Source: CAZHZT01 sp964537285 | GTDB lineage: Bacteria > Bacteroidota > Bacteroidia > Chitinophagales > Saprospiraceae | Length of the DNA: 40,656 nucleotides | Reading direction: 5' to 3' | Assembly (NCBI GenBank): GCA_964537285.1 | Contig: CAZHZT010000038.1 | Location: forward strand, 1 to 40,656 | Shown: positions 1 to 8,309 of the stretch, piece by piece | Position numbering within the stretch: position 1 is the first letter of the stretch | Layout: every line of letters starts with the position of its first letter | Notes under the pieces: model-generated | Databases searched by the model: none | What the model was told of the DNA's origin: nothing | Seen by the model: only the letters and a program-made list of their open reading frames with translations | Made by a program: the position numbers and the translations under genes

Positions 1-34
1 ACTCGCCTCCTTACGTCGGCTCAAACAGTATTCA

Positions 35-161
35 TTTTTTAACGGCTGCCAGCCATTCAAAAAGCTAAATTGAATAAGGCCGGTCCTAAAACATTGGTTT
101 ACAGCACCTGTTATTAATTATTGTGACAACATGAAGTTACTTAAAATTCGGGATGACTCAT
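35..161 (-). repeat. Window-end inverted repeat, left copy
   Basis: The reverse complement of this stretch matches 40529-40656. The outer half (35-90) is almost identical and the inner half is diverged but clearly alignable. The copy lies downstream of the RDD gene. An open frame entering from the left edge (bases 2-73, + strand) ends here with residues FNGCQPFKKLN and a TGA stop, and the right-hand copy encodes the same ending on the other strand. Each repeat may therefore be the 3' end of a repeated gene or mobile element lying outside the window. I do not recognise the family. Confidence 0.8.
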
Positions 162-182
162 GTTGGTCATGTTTTGCTTTAT

Positions 183-929
183 TTATCGAGTAAGAACAAT
201 ATAATCCTTAATTAAGGTTTTCAAAAATGCAATTTCATTGGGAGGATTTTGGGGAATATTAAGCTTATTGCATAATTTTGAAATCAGTTCACGAAGAATT
301 TCTTCATGAGCTTCATTCGGAAATTGTTGGTATCTGGAGATAATAGTTTTTACAAAAAGCATATCTTGTTCGCTCAATTGCTTCACTTGAGGGTAAGAAG
401 GTTGATAATCATCAATTGTATTAATTCTTAAAATATCCTCTAAGCGAAAGCGAAGATCGAATTTTAAACGGATAACTGTGGTATTTGAGGTAAAATCTCC
501 CAAGCGCTGCCATTTATCTGAAGAGTTGATTAAAAGCACAGCAACGACTCCCAGGGAAAAAATGGTATCCACCAAATGGAAAATAGCTCTCATCAGGTAA
601 TCATACAGGCTGGGGTCTTCCCCATCAAGCCGAACAACTTTGATGCCTATTGCTTTTTTACCCAGGGATTGACCGTTTAGAAGGGATTCTGATAAAAATT
701 GATATCCAATGAACAGAGCGATCGGAAAAATTGACAATAATAAATTCGTTAATAAAGCCGAGCCGTCAAGACTTTCGATGAATACGTTTTCAATAATTAC
801 AAATAAAAATAAATATACTGCCGTTACAATAACCAGATCAATCAAATAGGCAAGGGCTCTGTCCCGTACAGAAGCCAGTTCATATTCAATCGTAACATTT
901 TGAGCAGTGGTGATATCTATGGTTCGCAT
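183..929 (-). CDS. RDD family membrane protein
   Basis: This 248-residue protein has an RDD domain in its first ~155 residues: the Arg-Asp pair in ASVRDRALAYLIDLVIV at the start of the first membrane segment, two further hydrophobic segments, the GQSLGKKAIGIKVV loop and the RLGDFTSNTTVI end. The C-terminal ~90 residues are soluble and unassigned. RDD proteins are inner-membrane proteins of mostly unknown function, some proposed to be transporters. It is divergent from the SpoIIM-like gene with only 20 bp between the two start codons, so each promoter must lie in or next to the other gene's coding sequence. RDD, SpoIIM and DUF4129 genes often cluster in Bacteroidota, usually with MoxR and DUF58 genes, which are absent here. 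Family is confident; function unknown. Confidence 0.88.
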   Translation of the reverse strand: MRTIDITTAQNVTIEYELASVRDRALAYLIDLVIVTAVYLFLFVIIENVFIESLDGSALLTNLLLSIFPIALFIGYQFLSESLLNGQSLGKKAIGIKVVRLDGEDPSLYDYLMRAIFHLVDTIFSLGVVAVLLINSSDKWQRLGDFTSNTTVIRLKFDLRFRLEDILRINTIDDYQPSYPQVKQLSEQDMLFVKTIISRYQQFPNEAHEEILRELISKLCNKLNIPQNPPNEIAFLKTLIKDYIVLTR

Positions 930-949
930 GGGTATCTAAACATTAAAGT

Positions 950-2806
950 ATGAAAGAAACGCGTTTTATTCAGCAAAATAAAGAAAAGTGGAAATTATTT
1001 GAAAAGATTTTGGAATCCGGGGGTGACAAAGAAAACCCGGAGGCCCTCCACCGTCTCTATGTAGAAATCACTGATGACCTTTCTTATTCCCGGACTTTTT
1101 ACCCCAACCGCTCGGTAAGAGTCTATCTTAATAACCTGGCTCAACAAATTTTCTTTCGTATTCATAAAGCTAAATCACTGCATTTAAGCGGGCTTCTGAA
1201 TTTTTGGAAAGAAGATCTTCCCTTGCTAGCTTATCAAAGCCGCAAACAATTAGCGGTATCAGCCATCATTTTCTTGCTATCAATGCTCATAGGGGTCGTA
1301 TCAAGTTATATGGATGATTCTTTTCCTACTGTAATACTCGGAGAAGATTACATTGAAATGACCGTTGAGAATATTAATTCCGGTGATCCCATGGCTGTAT
1401 ACAAAGATGAGGAAGCCTTCGGAATGTCCCTGGGAATTACGGGTAATAATTTATTCGTTGCTCTGCTAACTTTTGTTATGGGGGTACTACTTGGCATTGG
1501 AACAATTGGAGTGCTGATTCAGAATGGCATAATGGTAGGAGCCTTCCAGTTTTTTTTCTATAAATACGGCTTGCTTCAGGAATCTGCCTTAACCATTTGG
1601 ATGCACGGCGCACTTGAAATTTCATCTATTGTAATTGCAGGTGCCGCCGGCCTGCTTCTGGGAAGAGGTTTGGTATTTCCCGGCACCTACACCCGCCTGC
1701 AATCTTTCCAGTTATCCGCCAGGCAAGGCTTGAAATTAATGTTGGGAATAGCCCCCATTATTATAATTGCCGGATTTATTGAGGGCTTTTTCACTCGATA
1801 TACCGAAGTGCCGGATTTGATTCGCTTGAGTTTTATTCTGTTCTGCTTTGGGTTCATGTTTTTCTACTTCGTATGGTACCCCTGGTATCTGGTAAAAAAG
1901 AAGGGATTAGTTCCTGAAAACAAAGTGCACATCTCCTTCAGTAATCAAGAGGTGTTTTTAAAAGATCGACTTTACTCAGCCGGAGAGTTATTTACCCGGG
2001 GATTTTCCTTCTATAAAAAGTTAGCTTCAAAAATTTTTATCTGGGCCTTTTTAGGAAGCATTGCCTTTTGCTTACTAGTTTTCTACTTTAATCCCGAAGA
2101 ACCGTCAACTTACTTCTGGTACTCGGAAAATGTATTTTATATTTTTGACTTACTCTTGCAATTCATTGATAACGAATACATCATATATTTACCGTTAATC
2201 AATACCGCCATATTTTCTCTTATTACATACTGGAGTTTGCTTCATTTTCTAAAAACCTACGAAAGTGAAGATCGCCAACGTATCGGGATACTTGGCTGGA
2301 TAGCTATTTTGTTTGGCAACCTGGCCATTCAGGTTTTGTTTAGTTGGAACACGAGCATATTACGGTTAGTTATAATTCCTATTTCTTATGCCTTTTTTTT
2401 AACCCTGATTTACGTCCAGATCGTTGAAAAAACCAATATCGCTTTGGCAATAGGCAGAACAGTCAGTTTAGTCTTCAACAGCTTTTGGAGAGTTATGGGT
2501 TTATTTCTTTTAAACCTGAGCATCCTGGTGTTATTCTTAATGGCATCAAACTCATTCATAACGCTGTTCTTCTGGAAATATATAGGCTGGAATGTAGTTT
2601 TTAGTGATGAATACGTGGAGAATTTTGTTATTCTAAGAACATTTTTCTCCTCATTACTTATTTTCCAACTCTTTCCGTTAATACTAATAGGCGCCTGTAT
2701 GCAATATTATTCTTTGTTGGAAATAAAGGAAGCCAAGGGCTTGAGCGCTTCTTTAAAATATTTTGCTCAAAATAACCGCCTTCAGGGTTTGGAGAAGGAA
2801 CGTTAG
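950..2806 (+). CDS. SpoIIM-like (stage II sporulation M family) membrane protein
   Basis: This 618-residue polytopic inner-membrane protein has a soluble N-terminus (1-100), then a SpoIIM-type domain to about residue 310: a first membrane segment at 101-121, an extracytoplasmic loop, and a Gly-rich core with GIGTIGVLIQNGIMVGAF and the HGALEISSIVIAGAAGLLLG motif typical of the family. The C-terminal half adds about six more hydrophobic segments and resembles the extra membrane half fused to SpoIIM in many Bacteroidota. The organism need not sporulate; outside Firmicutes this family is a conserved membrane protein of unknown role. It starts 20 bp from the divergent RDD gene and is followed by the DUF4129-like gene after a hairpin. 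Confidence 0.85.
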   Translation: MKETRFIQQNKEKWKLFEKILESGGDKENPEALHRLYVEITDDLSYSRTFYPNRSVRVYLNNLAQQIFFRIHKAKSLHLSGLLNFWKEDLPLLAYQSRKQLAVSAIIFLLSMLIGVVSSYMDDSFPTVILGEDYIEMTVENINSGDPMAVYKDEEAFGMSLGITGNNLFVALLTFVMGVLLGIGTIGVLIQNGIMVGAFQFFFYKYGLLQESALTIWMHGALEISSIVIAGAAGLLLGRGLVFPGTYTRLQSFQLSARQGLKLMLGIAPIIIIAGFIEGFFTRYTEVPDLIRLSFILFCFGFMFFYFVWYPWYLVKKKGLVPENKVHISFSNQEVFLKDRLYSAGELFTRGFSFYKKLASKIFIWAFLGSIAFCLLVFYFNPEEPSTYFWYSENVFYIFDLLLQFIDNEYIIYLPLINTAIFSLITYWSLLHFLKTYESEDRQRIGILGWIAILFGNLAIQVLFSWNTSILRLVIIPISYAFFLTLIYVQIVEKTNIALAIGRTVSLVFNSFWRVMGLFLLNLSILVLFLMASNSFITLFFWKYIGWNVVFSDEYVENFVILRTFFSSLLIFQLFPLILIGACMQYYSLLEIKEAKGLSASLKYFAQNNRLQGLEKER

Positions 2807-2834
2807 GCCTTATTCTGAAAGAGAAAAGATTATT

Positions 2835-2872
2835 TTTGGAGAGAGGCACGCTACCGCGTGCCTCTCTCCAAA
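2835..2872. terminator. Hairpin after the SpoIIM-like gene (family B core)
   Basis: Two perfect 17-bp arms (first bases TTTGGAGAGAGGCACGC) enclose a TACC loop, 28 bp after the upstream stop. The GAGAGAGGCACGC core and the downstream sequence to about 2915 match the right half of the larger palindrome at 3662-3834, so this is a truncated member of a dispersed family. It could work as a terminator or attenuator between the SpoIIM-like and DUF4129-like genes. Confidence 0.7.
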
Positions 2873-2947
2873 GAAAACACCTTCTCAATAACATTGACAA
2901 AATGAAATACACCTTTGTGTAAGTCGCTGTTGTAAAATACCATAGTT

Positions 2948-3658
2948 TTGAAAAGAAAAATATATAGCACATTACTATTTCTTCTATTAGTTACCCTCAA
3001 CCTAATTTGGGCGCAATCTCCATATTTTGACTATCTTGAAGAACCTGTTCCTGTTGAAAAACTGAGCCGGCGAGCCTGGGAAAATGCTTTGGATGAGCTG
3101 GAATACGATGAAAGTATTCTGGAAGAAAGTATTTATAAAAATGAAGAGGATGATCCTTTTTCAGGAGGTTCTGTACTCTCTCCGGAACGGAGAAGTTTCT
3201 GGCAGATTATCCTTATCGGGCTTGTCTTAATATCCTTTATTTGGCTGATTGTATATTTATTATCAAAAGGTGAACTGCGGTTTACCCGGAATCGGAATAA
3301 GAACCTATCCGGTAAAATTAAAGTAGAAACCCAAGAAGAGAGGCTGCCAATGCCTGAAAAAACTCCAGAAGACAAGCTAAATGACCTAATAGCCGCCGGG
3401 AGTTTCACAGAAGCCATCCGCCTGCATTATTTGAATATTTTGAATACGCTCACCAAAAACAAAAGTATTGTCTGGAAGAAAGATAAAACCAACCATGAAT
3501 ACGTGCGCGAACTTCAGGGAAGTTCTTTTTATAACAGCTTTAAAGAAATAACCTACCTTTTTGAGTATTATCAATACGGGGGATTTCCTCTATCCGCTCA
3601 AAGCTTTCAGCGGATTTTCCTAAAGTTTAAGCATTTTCTGGAGTCAATTAAGGAGTAA
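2948..3658 (+). CDS. DUF4129-like membrane-anchored protein
   Basis: This 236-residue protein begins with a signal peptide (KRKIYSTLLFLLLVTLNLIWAQ). It then has an acidic stretch, one membrane helix at about residues 80-105 and a cytoplasmic C-terminal domain. The domain carries the W-x-x-x-x-TN-x-EY pattern (VWKKDKTNHEYVREL) and the FEYYQYGGFP motif of DUF4129, a family often found as the tail of transglutaminase-like membrane proteins and encoded beside MoxR, DUF58 and DUF4350 genes. The start is TTG at 2948: no ATG precedes the signal peptide in this frame. Together with the RDD and SpoIIM genes it makes a reduced version of a common membrane cluster. Function unknown. Confidence 0.75.
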   Translation: MKRKIYSTLLFLLLVTLNLIWAQSPYFDYLEEPVPVEKLSRRAWENALDELEYDESILEESIYKNEEDDPFSGGSVLSPERRSFWQIILIGLVLISFIWLIVYLLSKGELRFTRNRNKNLSGKIKVETQEERLPMPEKTPEDKLNDLIAAGSFTEAIRLHYLNILNTLTKNKSIVWKKDKTNHEYVRELQGSSFYNSFKEITYLFEYYQYGGFPLSAQSFQRIFLKFKHFLESIKE

Positions 3659-3661
3659 CAA

Positions 3662-3834
3662 TAGACTTGTTCTCTAGCTGCTGATGGGGATATTTCATTT
3701 TGTCGCTGCCGGCAAGAGAAAAGATTTTCTTTAGAGAGAGGCACGCGGCGGCGTGCCTCTCTCTAAAGAAAACACCTTCTCAAGAACAGCGACGAAATGA
3801 AATGCACCCATTAATCAGCTGCAGAACAAGTCTA
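3662..3834. repeat. Long palindrome (dispersed family B), full copy
   Basis: Each side runs ~80 bp from TAGACTTGTTCT (left end) and its complement AGAACAAGTCTA (right end) to a perfect 22-bp core (3726-3747 with 3752-3773, loop GGCG) containing GAGAGAGGCACGC. Outer arms pair with scattered mismatches. It starts 3 bp after the DUF4129-like stop and fills more than half of the 324-bp gap before tolC; the remaining ~150 bp is AT-rich with no recognised signal. Pieces of the same family occur near 2835, 7441, 20821, 25347, 28804 and 34513. Confidence 0.8.
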
Positions 3835-3982
3835 ATACAATCTTTAATCCATTAATTGTTTCTGTTAATATAAAATATTGCTTGCCTGGTTATTTGATGA
3901 CTAATATTAATGATGAAAGTCAGCACACTAAAGTTAAGCAATGCTTTCCTTTAGTCAATTAAGAATTACATAAATATTAGTC

Positions 3983-5419
3983 ATGCGTATTTCAGCACTC
4001 CTTTGCATTGTAGCTTTTTTCTTTGGCGGAGCAGTTAATGCTCAAGAAATTTGGGATTTAGAAAAATGCCTGGATTATGCCACAAACAACAACTTAATCA
4101 TTAAGCAATATCAACTGAATGTAGATCTGGATGAAGTTGACCTTAGGCAAAACAGACTTTCAAGGCTGCCTTCCCTCAATTTCAATTCGGACGCTGGTAT
4201 TAACTTCGGTAGAACCATTGACCCGACCACAAACGAATTTAAAAACGAAGAAATCATAATCAACAGGCTCAGCCTGAGTGGCAATGTGCCCATTTATACA
4301 GGAGGACAAATAAACAACTCCATCAAACAATCAGAAGCCGACTTGAGGGCATCCAAAGATGAATTAGAGTACTTTGAACTCTTGCAGTTAAATGCCGTTT
4401 CGGAGGCCTATTTAAGGGTTATTCTGGCAAAAGAGCAGTTGAAAGTAGCTCAAAAAGCATTGGAATTATCTGAAAATCAATTGGAACAAACGGATAAACT
4501 GATTAGTGCAGGAATATTGCCCGAAAATGACAGGCTGGATATCTTAGCTCAAATTGCCCGCAATCGACAAAATGTAGTCGCTGGAGAAAACACCGCCGTA
4601 TCAGCAATGATCGCATTGAAAAATGTCCTTAATCTACCTCCTGACTATAATATTGATATTGAGATCCCTGTAATTACGCTGCCTACCAACTTCAACCCAG
4701 ACCAATATTCCTTCCGGGCTGTGTACGAAAATTCTGTTCAGGCTTCCCCTCAAATTACCGGGAGCAATTTACGATTAAGAAGTGCCGAGCTGGGTGTCCC
4801 CATAGCTCGTTCAAGCACCTTGCCTTCATTATCTTTTATAGGCTCCGTCAGCTCTAATTATTCAGATGCTGCGATGCGGGCCTCGGGAGAAACTTTTCCT
4901 GTCATTCAAGAACAAACGGTTTTTATTGAAAATCAGGAAGTAACCATTGCACAAACCTTTGATGTTAGTGTATTTGAAGAAGTTCCTTATTTTGACCAAA
5001 TCGATAACAACTTTGGGCAGTTCGTTGGCCTAAATCTTAGCGTTCCTATTTTTAATCGTTTTTCCGGGCAGTCCAATATTGAGCGTGCTAAATTGAACTT
5101 GGCAAATACGCGAGTGCAAAATGAGCAATTACTGCAAACCTATCGAAATGATGCGCAGCAATTGATCGCAGATGTAAAAGCGGCAAAAGCCCGTTATGAA
5201 GTAGCCAATGAATCTATGGATGCTCAACGCGCCGCTTTTGATAACGCCCAAAAACGTTTTGACCTGGGTGTGATCAATACGTTTGACTTTACTACTGCAA
5301 AAAATGCGCTGGAACAAGCCGAATTCGAATTACTTCAGTCAAAATTCAATTATCTTTACCAAATAAAACGCCTTGAGTGGACAATGGGCGACTATTCAGA
5401 GCCTATCCGCTTTTTTTAA
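3983..5419 (+). CDS. TolC family outer-membrane efflux protein
   Basis: This 478-residue protein has a signal peptide ending about residue 21 (FFFGGAVNAQ). The mature part has the two-fold repeated TolC architecture of long helices with coiled-coil heptads (for example ELLQLNAVSEAYLRVILAKEQL and, near the end, NALEQAEFELLQSKFNYLYQIKRLEW) separated by beta-strand segments. TolC trimers form the outer-membrane duct of tripartite efflux or type I secretion systems. It is followed after 53 bp by the HlyD-type adaptor gene, its likely partner. No ABC or RND inner-membrane pump is encoded next to the pair, so the pump must be elsewhere or shared. Length and domain order are normal. The substrate cannot be read from sequence. 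Confidence 0.93.
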   Translation: MRISALLCIVAFFFGGAVNAQEIWDLEKCLDYATNNNLIIKQYQLNVDLDEVDLRQNRLSRLPSLNFNSDAGINFGRTIDPTTNEFKNEEIIINRLSLSGNVPIYTGGQINNSIKQSEADLRASKDELEYFELLQLNAVSEAYLRVILAKEQLKVAQKALELSENQLEQTDKLISAGILPENDRLDILAQIARNRQNVVAGENTAVSAMIALKNVLNLPPDYNIDIEIPVITLPTNFNPDQYSFRAVYENSVQASPQITGSNLRLRSAELGVPIARSSTLPSLSFIGSVSSNYSDAAMRASGETFPVIQEQTVFIENQEVTIAQTFDVSVFEEVPYFDQIDNNFGQFVGLNLSVPIFNRFSGQSNIERAKLNLANTRVQNEQLLQTYRNDAQQLIADVKAAKARYEVANESMDAQRAAFDNAQKRFDLGVINTFDFTTAKNALEQAEFELLQSKFNYLYQIKRLEWTMGDYSEPIRFF

Positions 5420-5472
5420 TAAATTACCGCCTGAATTAAAAACACTTATTGAAAAACCAACTATCATAAAAA

Positions 5473-6858
5473 ATGGCAAAAGCAAAACGGAATTACAGGG
5501 GGCTATTCGTATTACTTGGCCTTGTGATTATAGCTGCAATCCTCTTCTTCGTAACGAGAAACCAGCGCAAGGACGTCGAAGAAGTGGAAATGGAAACCGT
5601 AGAGAAACGAAGCATTACGGAAACGGTGTCTGCTAGTGGAAAAATCTTTCCAGAGATAGAAGTTCCTATCAGTTCCGATGTTTCAGGGGAGGTAGTTGAA
5701 CTATATGTTGAAGAAGGCGACTCTGTGAAAATGGACGAATTACTCGCCCGTATTGACGCCGATGCCTTTCAATCCGCTGTAGAAAGAGGTGAAGCGGGAG
5801 TGAACAATGCTAAAGCTCAGCTAGCCAATGCTAAAGCAGGCGTAGAACGAAATAAAGCGCTTGCAGTACAAGCCGAAGCGCAGATCGAACAGATCGAAGC
5901 TCAACTGGAAAATGCTCGAATCGTGCATCAGCGCAATGAAAAACTTATCAAGGAAAAAGTTATCTCAGAAGCAGATTTCGACGCTTCTCTCTCTAACCTC
6001 AAAGCTCTGGAGGCCAACCTTCGCTCGGCAAAAGCCAATTTAAGCTCGGCAAAAGCCAATCTAGAATCCGCCAAGCAAACCGTAAGAGCGGCTGAATTTA
6101 CCGTAAAAAGTTCGCAAGCTTCCTTAAAAGAATTACAGACCAGCCTTAGACGCACCTCTCTCTATGCCCCAATGGACGGAATTGTATCCAAACTAAATGT
6201 AGAGGAAGGCGAAAGAGTTGTCGGTACCATACAAATGACCGGAACCGAATTGATGCGAATCGCCGATCTAAGCAGGATGGAAACGAAGGTAGAAGTGAAT
6301 GAAAACGAAATCCTCCGTGTTTCTTTGAATGATGAGGTAGAAATTGAAGTAGATGCCTATCTCGACCGGAAGTTTAAAGGCAGGGTAAAACAAATTGCTA
6401 ATTCCGCAAACGAAACAGCCGGAGTTGCTTCCTTAACCAGCGATCAGGTAACCAACTTCATCGTAACCATTAGCATCGAACCAGATTCATATAAAGATCT
6501 GATTACTGAAAAAAAACCATTTCCTTTCCGCCCCGGAATGTCTGCCGCTGTCGAGATTATTACCACAACAGAAAAGGATGTAATAAGTGTGCCTATTCAG
6601 GCTGTTACCACTCGCGACCTGGACGAATCTGAGAAAGAAGAGGATTTAAGGGAAGTCGTCTTTGTTGTAAAAAATGATACGGTCGACATGGTTGAAGTCA
6701 AGACGGGTATACAAGATAATTATTACATTCATATAGTAGAGGGGCTCGAAGGCACAGAAACTATTGTTTCCGGCCCTTACAGCTCTGTAGCCCGCAACCT
6801 GGAAGAAGGTAAAAAAGTAGAGAAAAAAGAGGAAAATAATAAATGGGGCAAGAAATAA
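5473..6858 (+). CDS. HlyD/MacA-type periplasmic adaptor subunit
   Basis: This 461-residue protein has an N-terminal membrane anchor (LFVLLGLVIIAAILFFV, residues ~11-27), a split lipoyl/biotinyl-like domain (SGKIFPEIEVPISSDVSGEVVELYVEEGDSVK and, later, TSLYAPMDGIVSKLNVEEGERV), a long helical hairpin in between and beta-barrel and membrane-proximal domains after residue ~255. Such adaptors bridge an inner-membrane pump and TolC. The hairpin contains an exact 17-bp direct repeat (6023-6039 and 6044-6060) spaced 21 bp, i.e. a duplicated heptad (SAKANL). The gene lies in an operon with tolC and overlaps the DUF2064 gene by 16 bp. Charged KEE-rich C-terminus. Confidence 0.92.
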   Translation: MAKAKRNYRGLFVLLGLVIIAAILFFVTRNQRKDVEEVEMETVEKRSITETVSASGKIFPEIEVPISSDVSGEVVELYVEEGDSVKMDELLARIDADAFQSAVERGEAGVNNAKAQLANAKAGVERNKALAVQAEAQIEQIEAQLENARIVHQRNEKLIKEKVISEADFDASLSNLKALEANLRSAKANLSSAKANLESAKQTVRAAEFTVKSSQASLKELQTSLRRTSLYAPMDGIVSKLNVEEGERVVGTIQMTGTELMRIADLSRMETKVEVNENEILRVSLNDEVEIEVDAYLDRKFKGRVKQIANSANETAGVASLTSDQVTNFIVTISIEPDSYKDLITEKKPFPFRPGMSAAVEIITTTEKDVISVPIQAVTTRDLDESEKEEDLREVVFVVKNDTVDMVEVKTGIQDNYYIHIVEGLEGTETIVSGPYSSVARNLEEGKKVEKKEENNKWGKK

Positions 6859-7442
6859 ACAGTCTAATCATTTTTGTTAAAAACCCAGAGTTAGGAAAAG
6901 TAAAAACTCGTCTGGCCGCAGATGTTGGCAATGATCGCGCCTTGGAAATTTACCATGCTCTTTTAGATAAAACCAGAAAAGTGGCTTTAACTATAGAAGC
7001 CACTCGTTACCTTTTTTATAGCCAATTCATTGATGACCGGGATGACTGGCAATCAAGCCTTTTTGTCAAATCCTTGCAAAAAGGAGATGAACTGGGAGCT
7101 AGAATGACCAATGCCTTCTCAGCAGTCCTGGCAAAGCACCCAAAAGCCATCATCATCGGAAGTGATTGCCCGCAAATTGAAAAAAAAATAATTAACTACG
7201 CTTTCGCCCTACTTGATACCAATGACTTCGTCATTGGACCTGCTTTGGATGGAGGCTATTATCTTCTGGGAATGAAGTTCCCTCACAGCTACCTTTTTCA
7301 AAATATGACGTGGAGTGTTGATACGGTTTTCGAGGAAACGACCAGAAGGATTCTAAGCCGGGGACATACCTTCGCAACTTTACCCACCCTTTCAGACATA
7401 GATTATCTCGAAGATTGGGAAAAATATGGGTGGGATTTATAG
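6843..7442 (+). CDS. DUF2064 / TIGR04282-type glycosyltransferase-like protein
   Basis: This 199-residue cytoplasmic protein has a nucleotide-diphospho-sugar transferase-like fold. Visible motifs are IIFVKNPELGKVKTRLA at the N-terminus (nucleotide-binding K-x-x-TRLA), GARMTNAF, GSDCP (DxD-like metal site region) and GPALDGGYYLLGM. This is the family annotated as TIGR04282, linked in some organisms to arsenosugar biosynthesis; most members are uncharacterised. The ATG lies inside the end of the adaptor gene (16-bp overlap), which suggests translational coupling with the efflux genes. No arsenic genes are nearby, so I would not assign arsenosugar synthesis here. Its stop is followed directly by AGAACAAGTCTA, the terminal motif of repeat family B. 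Confidence 0.88.
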   Translation: MGQEINSLIIFVKNPELGKVKTRLAADVGNDRALEIYHALLDKTRKVALTIEATRYLFYSQFIDDRDDWQSSLFVKSLQKGDELGARMTNAFSAVLAKHPKAIIIGSDCPQIEKKIINYAFALLDTNDFVIGPALDGGYYLLGMKFPHSYLFQNMTWSVDTVFEETTRRILSRGHTFATLPTLSDIDYLEDWEKYGWDL

Positions 7443-7525
7443 AACAAGTCTAGCAGTAGTTTTTTGCGCTCTTAACAGATCTCATGGGCCTGTTAGGAAC
7501 ACAAAAATCATTGCCATTCTTTCTT

Positions 7526-8041
7526 CTATAAATATCTTTCATTAATTATTTTCTCGTGGTGCATTTGATGCCCGCAAATGATGTAGGCCAGTGAAAGTAC
7601 GGAAGCAGGGTGCCCACTGGCCTTACCAATTCTCTCAAAAGCTTCAATAGGTAGGTTTTCAAATAAGGAAAGTGTTGCCTCTCTAGTCGACAAGTACTCC
7701 TGTATGATGGAATCAGGCGTGCGCAAGTTTGCTTGAGAGGCCGGGATATAATCATCCTGCTCAAAGCCAGGAAGTACTGTTTGGTCTCCACGAGCTATTC
7801 GAAGCGCCCGATAGGTCATTATGCGTTCGGTATCAATAATGTGTACCCATAGTTCCTTCAATGTCCATTTCCCGGGAGCATAGGCAAAATCCCATTTATC
7901 ATGAGGTATGGATTTCAGGAAGGTCTCGGAGTTATCCTTTTGCCGGCGAAGGCTGCCTAAAATATCAACTCCGTCTACATTTTGAATGTAATTTTTATAA
8001 TAAGGACCGTATTCTGTGTTTAGTGGTTTTCTATTAAGCAT
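7526..8041 (-). CDS. DinB-like (DinB_2) family protein
   Basis: This 171-residue protein is a predicted four-helix bundle. Candidate metal-binding histidines are in LWVHIIDTER and in GHQMHHEKI near the C-terminus, the usual triad layout of DinB/YfiT-like proteins. In this superfamily the metal supports thiol transfer or hydrolysis in some members; most Bacteroidota members have no known substrate. It is convergent with the DUF2064 gene (83-bp gap with no strong hairpin). Upstream, 8042-8173 holds GC-rich tandem repeats and then palindrome copy A1. Full length for the family. Confidence 0.87.
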   Translation of the reverse strand: MLNRKPLNTEYGPYYKNYIQNVDGVDILGSLRRQKDNSETFLKSIPHDKWDFAYAPGKWTLKELWVHIIDTERIMTYRALRIARGDQTVLPGFEQDDYIPASQANLRTPDSIIQEYLSTREATLSLFENLPIEAFERIGKASGHPASVLSLAYIICGHQMHHEKIINERYL

Positions 8042-8089
8042 AGGATAAGTATGATTTATGATACATTTAGAATATTATCAACCTGAATC

Positions 8090-8160
8090 GCGGTTAACGG
8101 GGAACGAAGAGCGCTTAACGGTCAACGGTTAACGGTCAACGAAGGGCGGGGAACGAATGA
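8090..8160. repeat. Tandem GTTAACGGTCAACG-like repeats
   Basis: TTAACGGTCAACG occurs at 8115-8127 and exactly again at 8129-8141, flanked by GGGGAACGAA at both sides. The stretch is much richer in GC than its surroundings. A related sequence on the other strand occurs near 35850-35880. It lies upstream of the DinB-like gene, between it and palindrome A1. No function is evident. Confidence 0.7.
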
Positions 8161-8173
8161 TATTAGACTTTAC

Positions 8174-8283
8174 CGTTCTTTGACAAATTGTGTGGAACTT
8201 CAAAATGATAAGCCTTGAATACTCTTGTGGCTGAAAGGATTATCATTTTGAAGTTCCATTTTTCACAATTTATGTCAAAGAAC
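8174..8283 (-). mobile_element. Palindromic MITE-like element, family A copy 1
   Basis: A 110-bp hairpin with terminal inverted repeats GTTCTTTGACA / TGTCAAAGAAC. It is flanked by 9-bp direct repeats AGACTTTAC (8165-8173) and TGACTTTAT (8284-8292), matching at 7 of 9. It lies 17 bp beyond the stop of the HAD hydrolase gene and can serve as its terminator. Orientation was set by aligning the asymmetric centre with copy 2; this copy and copy 3 run opposite to copies 2 and 4. Confidence 0.8.
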
Positions 8284-8309
8284 TGACTTTATTTACTATA
8301 TAGCGATTT

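Noticed and set aside
7443..7525. Weak stem TAACAG ... CTGTTA between convergent genes as a terminator
   Set aside because: Only six pairs and no adjoining T run.
8090..8160. Origin of replication or iteron array
   Set aside because: Only two exact units, no DnaA boxes and no replication gene nearby.
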